Shown piece after piece: positions 60,935 through 64,000 of a DNA stretch of 64,000 nucleotides (the first letter of the stretch is position 1; every line of letters begins with the position of its first letter). Position numbers and translations under genes: made by a program. Origin of the DNA: Maridesulfovibrio salexigens DSM 2638 (lineage in GTDB: Bacteria; Desulfobacterota; Desulfovibrionia; Desulfovibrionales; Desulfovibrionaceae); NCBI RefSeq assembly GCF_000023445.1, contig NC_012881.1, positions 2,596,501 to 2,660,500 on the forward strand, in the 5' to 3' direction. A model generated the notes under the pieces. The model made no database searches. It had not been told where the DNA came from and worked only from the letters and a program-made list of their open reading frames with translations.

Positions 60935-62686
60935 TTAAAAATTCAAAACTATTTTACGTACTAATTTAACAGCGATGACATCTATCGGCATAAAGAAAAT
61001 ATGAACGGCAACTACGCTCACTGCCACTGTAGATAAAAACACTATCGTCATAATCCATTTTCTGCGTACCAGCGCCCGAGCCTCTATCTCTGTCTCCCAA
61101 TATGGAACAATAGCAAGCACCGGATACTTCACAATAGCCGACAATTCTTCCGGCCTGCGAATAGAACGATCCATGAATTCCAGAATAGTACCGGTACTGG
61201 CTCCAACACCTAGCGAAAGAACAAAGCCGACAAGAATCAAAGCCAGCCTGTTAGGACGAATCGGCTTTTCTGGAACAATCGGAGGGTCGATCAGGGTGAA
61301 ACGTTCTGCAAGCTGACTCTGCTCCAAACCTTTTGCCTCACGAGCTGCCAGCAGTCTGTTATTAATGTCCTGATACTTGAGCTGGGCGTTTTCATAATCA
61401 CGCATCAGCACCTTATACTCCTGCTCCACCTGCGGAGTATTAACTACCCTGCGCTGATAGGAGGCATATTTATTGGAAAGCTCCGCATAGTTTCTCTCCG
61501 CCTCGACAATTTCAAGTTCTGTAGAGGCAATCTGCGTCTCAATCTGGATGTAGCCCGGATTATCAGGAACATCAGAAGCAGAATCAAACATCGAATACTG
61601 CAAAGCAGCCTCTTCAAGGCTCTCATTAAGGGAGTCTATCTGCTTTCGAAGCATGATTACTTCAGGGTGCTTCTCAGAATATTTCTTACGCAGAACCGTA
61701 AGTTCCTGCTCTTTATTTTTAATTTCCCGGTTTATTGAGTCGAGATTGTCAGCAGCATCGACTTCCTTTTCAAGGGATTCAATCTGCCTTTTCATCGCCA
61801 GCACATCAGGGTGTCTTGAAGAATAACGCGATTGCAACGAAAGATACTCGCGCCGGAGTTTCTCAAGATCTTCCCGGGCTGTAGGAAAACGGGTTCCGTC
61901 ATTGGCGACAATACGCAGATTAGGATCAATACTGGCCCGCTGTCCTTCAAGGTAAACCTTACGGTTCTTCAAGGAAACGATCTGCTCCTGAACCTTATCG
62001 AGCTCCCGCTGAAGGCGTTCCATAGAATTCATATTATGAATCAACAGCTCCGGTAACTCATTTACATGCTCCTCCTTGAAGAGGGCAATGTTTGATTCCA
62101 GCTCCAAAATCTCGGAACGCAACTCGGCTAGCTGCAACTCAAGGAATTCAAAGGTCGATGTGGCTTTTTCCTCTCGCTCCTTCAAGTTTTCTTTCAAATA
62201 AAGGGAGGTAAGGACGTTAGCAACCTGAGCCACTTTCTGCGGACTGCGCCCTTCATAAGAAAGGGTAAATGCGACTGTCGCAGTCCCCGGACGACCGGAA
62301 TACTGGTTGGTAACTTCAGCGGTAATAGGCTCAAGCTGAATATCCTCGCGCATCTTGGCGATAATTTCTTCTGTAGTATATTTACCGACCAGATCAGGAT
62401 ACAGCTCAAATTCCTTGATAATATTTAAAAGGTTACCATGACTGAGAACTATCTGCGAAATTGCCTGCAATCTCTCTTCAACAAAACCTGTAACAGTAGT
62501 CTGAACCAGATCCTGAGGAATATCCTGATCCTCGATCAAAATAGTTGCCGTGGACTTGTAGACCGGAGAAAGCACAAAGGCCAATATGAAAATCAAAGAA
62601 AATACAGCTCCCGCAGGTATTAGGAACTGGTATTTCCTGCGCTTAAGAACATCGAAATAATATGCAATATCCGAGCTTTCCTGCAT
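60935..62686 (-). CDS. Wzz-type chain length determinant protein
   Basis: 583 residues. TM1 (about 20-42) and TM2 (about 489-510 and 545-565) flank a long coiled-coil region. The region carries two similar segments, RYSSRHPDVLAMKRQIESLE (288-307) and KYSEKHPEVIMLRKQIDSLN (335-354), an internal repeat. The proline-rich LIDPPIVPEKPIRPNRL before TM2 is typical of this family. It sets polymer length together with the ATPase encoded next. GGGAG lies 8 nt before ATG 62686. Confidence 0.92.
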   Translation of the reverse strand: MQESSDIAYYFDVLKRRKYQFLIPAGAVFSLIFILAFVLSPVYKSTATILIEDQDIPQDLVQTTVTGFVEERLQAISQIVLSHGNLLNIIKEFELYPDLVGKYTTEEIIAKMREDIQLEPITAEVTNQYSGRPGTATVAFTLSYEGRSPQKVAQVANVLTSLYLKENLKEREEKATSTFEFLELQLAELRSEILELESNIALFKEEHVNELPELLIHNMNSMERLQRELDKVQEQIVSLKNRKVYLEGQRASIDPNLRIVANDGTRFPTAREDLEKLRREYLSLQSRYSSRHPDVLAMKRQIESLEKEVDAADNLDSINREIKNKEQELTVLRKKYSEKHPEVIMLRKQIDSLNESLEEAALQYSMFDSASDVPDNPGYIQIETQIASTELEIVEAERNYAELSNKYASYQRRVVNTPQVEQEYKVLMRDYENAQLKYQDINNRLLAAREAKGLEQSQLAERFTLIDPPIVPEKPIRPNRLALILVGFVLSLGVGASTGTILEFMDRSIRRPEELSAIVKYPVLAIVPYWETEIEARALVRRKWIMTIVFLSTVAVSVVAVHIFFMPIDVIAVKLVRKIVLNF

Positions 62687-62698
62687 ACGCTCGCTCCC

Positions 62699-64000
62699 TT
62701 AATTTATCTCGGTCGGAAATGAGTAAGAAAAACCGACCCAGCTTTTAAATCTTTCACTATTAGAGTCACTGATTTCATTGAGCGAATAATTGACGCTTAG
62801 TCCACAATATGCGGTCCAGTCTTTTTCAAATTTCCAATTAACTATGGCTTGGGAAAAAACACCTTTTGCCTTGTGCTTTCTTCCTCCGCTCTTCCCGTCT
62901 GACTCATTCATCCAATATGTATTGATATTGTCCAAAGTTAAATATTCAGAAAATTCATACCTGAAGTAAATTTCCGCCTGATCAAAAATTTCATTCTCTC
63001 CATATCTTCCGGGCCTTACAGTCCTTTCAATAGCAGGGACCACACTGAACTCAAGTTCTCGATACCCCAGCTCTGCACGGAACTGGTAGAGGAAATCAAG
63101 GCTGTCCCCGGTAATAGTGTCACTTGAATAATTGGAAGAAGTAATCCCCGGCCCACCTTTTACGGAAAGCTTCCAGCCCTCGGTGAATTGGTGGTCAATA
63201 CCAACTATGCCCTGAAAAGAAATTTGATCACTCTTGAAATCATCAATCTCGCGGCTGAAATGAGTAAAAGTATTCATTTCACCTACATACAAAGTCGTCC
63301 TTTCATTATCCAAAGCATGACCCCAGATGAAGCTGAGTACATTGGTCAGGTAATCGGAATCACTCTTACGCTCATAGTTAGTCTTATCAATGTAATTACT
63401 GATAACCAGATTGTCCTTTTCCCCTATGCGCCAATTGAGTGAAGGAGTGGCTGAAGTCTTTAAAATTATAGTAGGGTCAAGATCTACGCCGCCTGATTCA
63501 TATGTATTTTGGTCAAGGTTGTGATACCGCTTGTGATTCAATTCCAATGCACCCTGAAGGTCAGGGCTAAAACTGTATTTGGCGGAAAGATCCAGATTAT
63601 AGTCATATCTGTCCAACTCACTATGGTTCAGATAATCCTTGTAAATAAAGTCTCCCCTGAAATTAACCTGCATGGCTTCGTCATAAATATCAACCTTCAA
63701 TGCAGGCGTAATTTCGGAGATTAGATCATCAAATTTTTTGTAATCGACATTACTGTCATACATTTCCCGCAGTCTGAGGATGGGTGTTATCTTAACCACC
63801 TTACCGGACAAACCGGCAGCACGCTTCGGTGTAGTAAAAAATCCGCTATCTCCCGAAACAAGTGCTTCTTTATTACGGATATTTTCCGAAGGAATAAGCG
63901 AGACAGAGCTGCGCTTAGGGCTCTCCAACTCTTCCGGAGAATCCTCTTTTGCGCTGACCTCGGTCTTTTTACCAACGTTCACGTCAGAAGAGGCCAAAAT
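62699..64000 (-). CDS. Outer-membrane beta-barrel protein of the exosortase EPS cluster (5' end outside window)
   Basis: At least 433 residues. The open frame continues past 64000, and the first in-frame start candidate inside the window (a TTG at 63997) lacks an SD, so the N-terminus, probably with a signal peptide, is cut off. Residues beyond the K/E-rich linker show many amphipathic beta strands with aromatic girdles (VNFRGDFIYKDYLNHSELD, LQGALELNHKRYHNLDQ, ending WVGFSYSFPTEIN). The layout resembles exosortase-associated outer-membrane proteins (TIGR03016 group). Its role is likely export or secretion of the polymer. Confidence 0.82.
   Translation of the reverse strand: MLASSDVNVGKKTEVSAKEDSPEELESPKRSSVSLIPSENIRNKEALVSGDSGFFTTPKRAAGLSGKVVKITPILRLREMYDSNVDYKKFDDLISEITPALKVDIYDEAMQVNFRGDFIYKDYLNHSELDRYDYNLDLSAKYSFSPDLQGALELNHKRYHNLDQNTYESGGVDLDPTIILKTSATPSLNWRIGEKDNLVISNYIDKTNYERKSDSDYLTNVLSFIWGHALDNERTTLYVGEMNTFTHFSREIDDFKSDQISFQGIVGIDHQFTEGWKLSVKGGPGITSSNYSSDTITGDSLDFLYQFRAELGYRELEFSVVPAIERTVRPGRYGENEIFDQAEIYFRYEFSEYLTLDNINTYWMNESDGKSGGRKHKAKGVFSQAIVNWKFEKDWTAYCGLSVNYSLNEISDSNSERFKSWVGFSYSFPTEIN

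Noticed and set aside
1-64000. CRISPR array, prophage or insertion sequence
   Set aside because: No regularly spaced repeats, transposase, integrase or phage structural genes were seen on either strand.

Overview
The window looks like one stretch of chromosome from a free-living, marine-type sulfate-reducing deltaproteobacterium of the Desulfovibrio / Maridesulfovibrio kind. This is inferred from the gene set: a DUF169 protein beside a TSUP anion exporter, a solo PhnD-type sensor next to a histidine kinase, tungstate uptake, bacteriohemerythrin, the NhaB Na+/H+ antiporter, a sulfotransferase in an exosortase-type polysaccharide cluster, and moderate GC. I see no rRNA or tRNA gene, no CRISPR array, no insertion sequence and no integrated phage.

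Left part (1-11643). A truncated carbon-starvation/pyruvate transporter gene (cstA) with a structured leader is followed by a lactonase-type MBL protein and a small MarR-YciI operon whose promoter carries two MarR-like boxes. Divergent from it runs a rightward block: DUF169, TSUP exporter, a small membrane protein, a PhnD-like binding protein, a membrane histidine kinase and a PEP-synthase-like protein. I read this as an anion sensing and export module.

Envelope cluster (11656-22958, minus strand). Eight tightly packed genes encode exported or membrane proteins: a CsgG/FlgO-like protein, a FlgT-N-like protein, an SLH/TPR lipoprotein, an LPP20-domain protein, an AsmA-like protein, a large FN3/beta-helix/TPR lipoprotein, a SpoIID/LytB protein and a TPR membrane protein. 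A second LPP20 + FlgT-N-like pair lies at 44147-46171. The combination resembles the outer-membrane ring (H-ring/basal disk) proteins of Vibrio flagella joined to peptidoglycan-remodelling functions. It is my main candidate for an undescribed system.

Middle (23492-43104). It holds an orphan small protein, YajQ, a STAS protein and a YciI protein. Next comes a c-di-GMP turnover operon (HD-GYP sensor, hemerythrin, PTS-EIIC/EAL fusion). Then come nhaB with a structured leader, trmO, a tandem 74-bp hairpin repeat, infA (TTG start), an RRM protein, and an operon that runs from yggT and divIVA through to ilvB, ilvN and ilvC.

Right part (43301-64000). It contains tatA, pgsA, the second LPP20 locus, miaA-coaD-rsmD, a beta-CASP nuclease, a DMT permease, a ribbon-helix-helix protein preceded by a TGCACA array, and a tungstate ABC operon (wtpABC). 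The window ends in a leftward exosortase-associated exopolysaccharide cluster (outer-membrane barrel, Wzz, CpsD-like ATPase, ExeA-like ATPase, heparinase-like lyase, sulfotransferase, flippase) that continues beyond the right edge.
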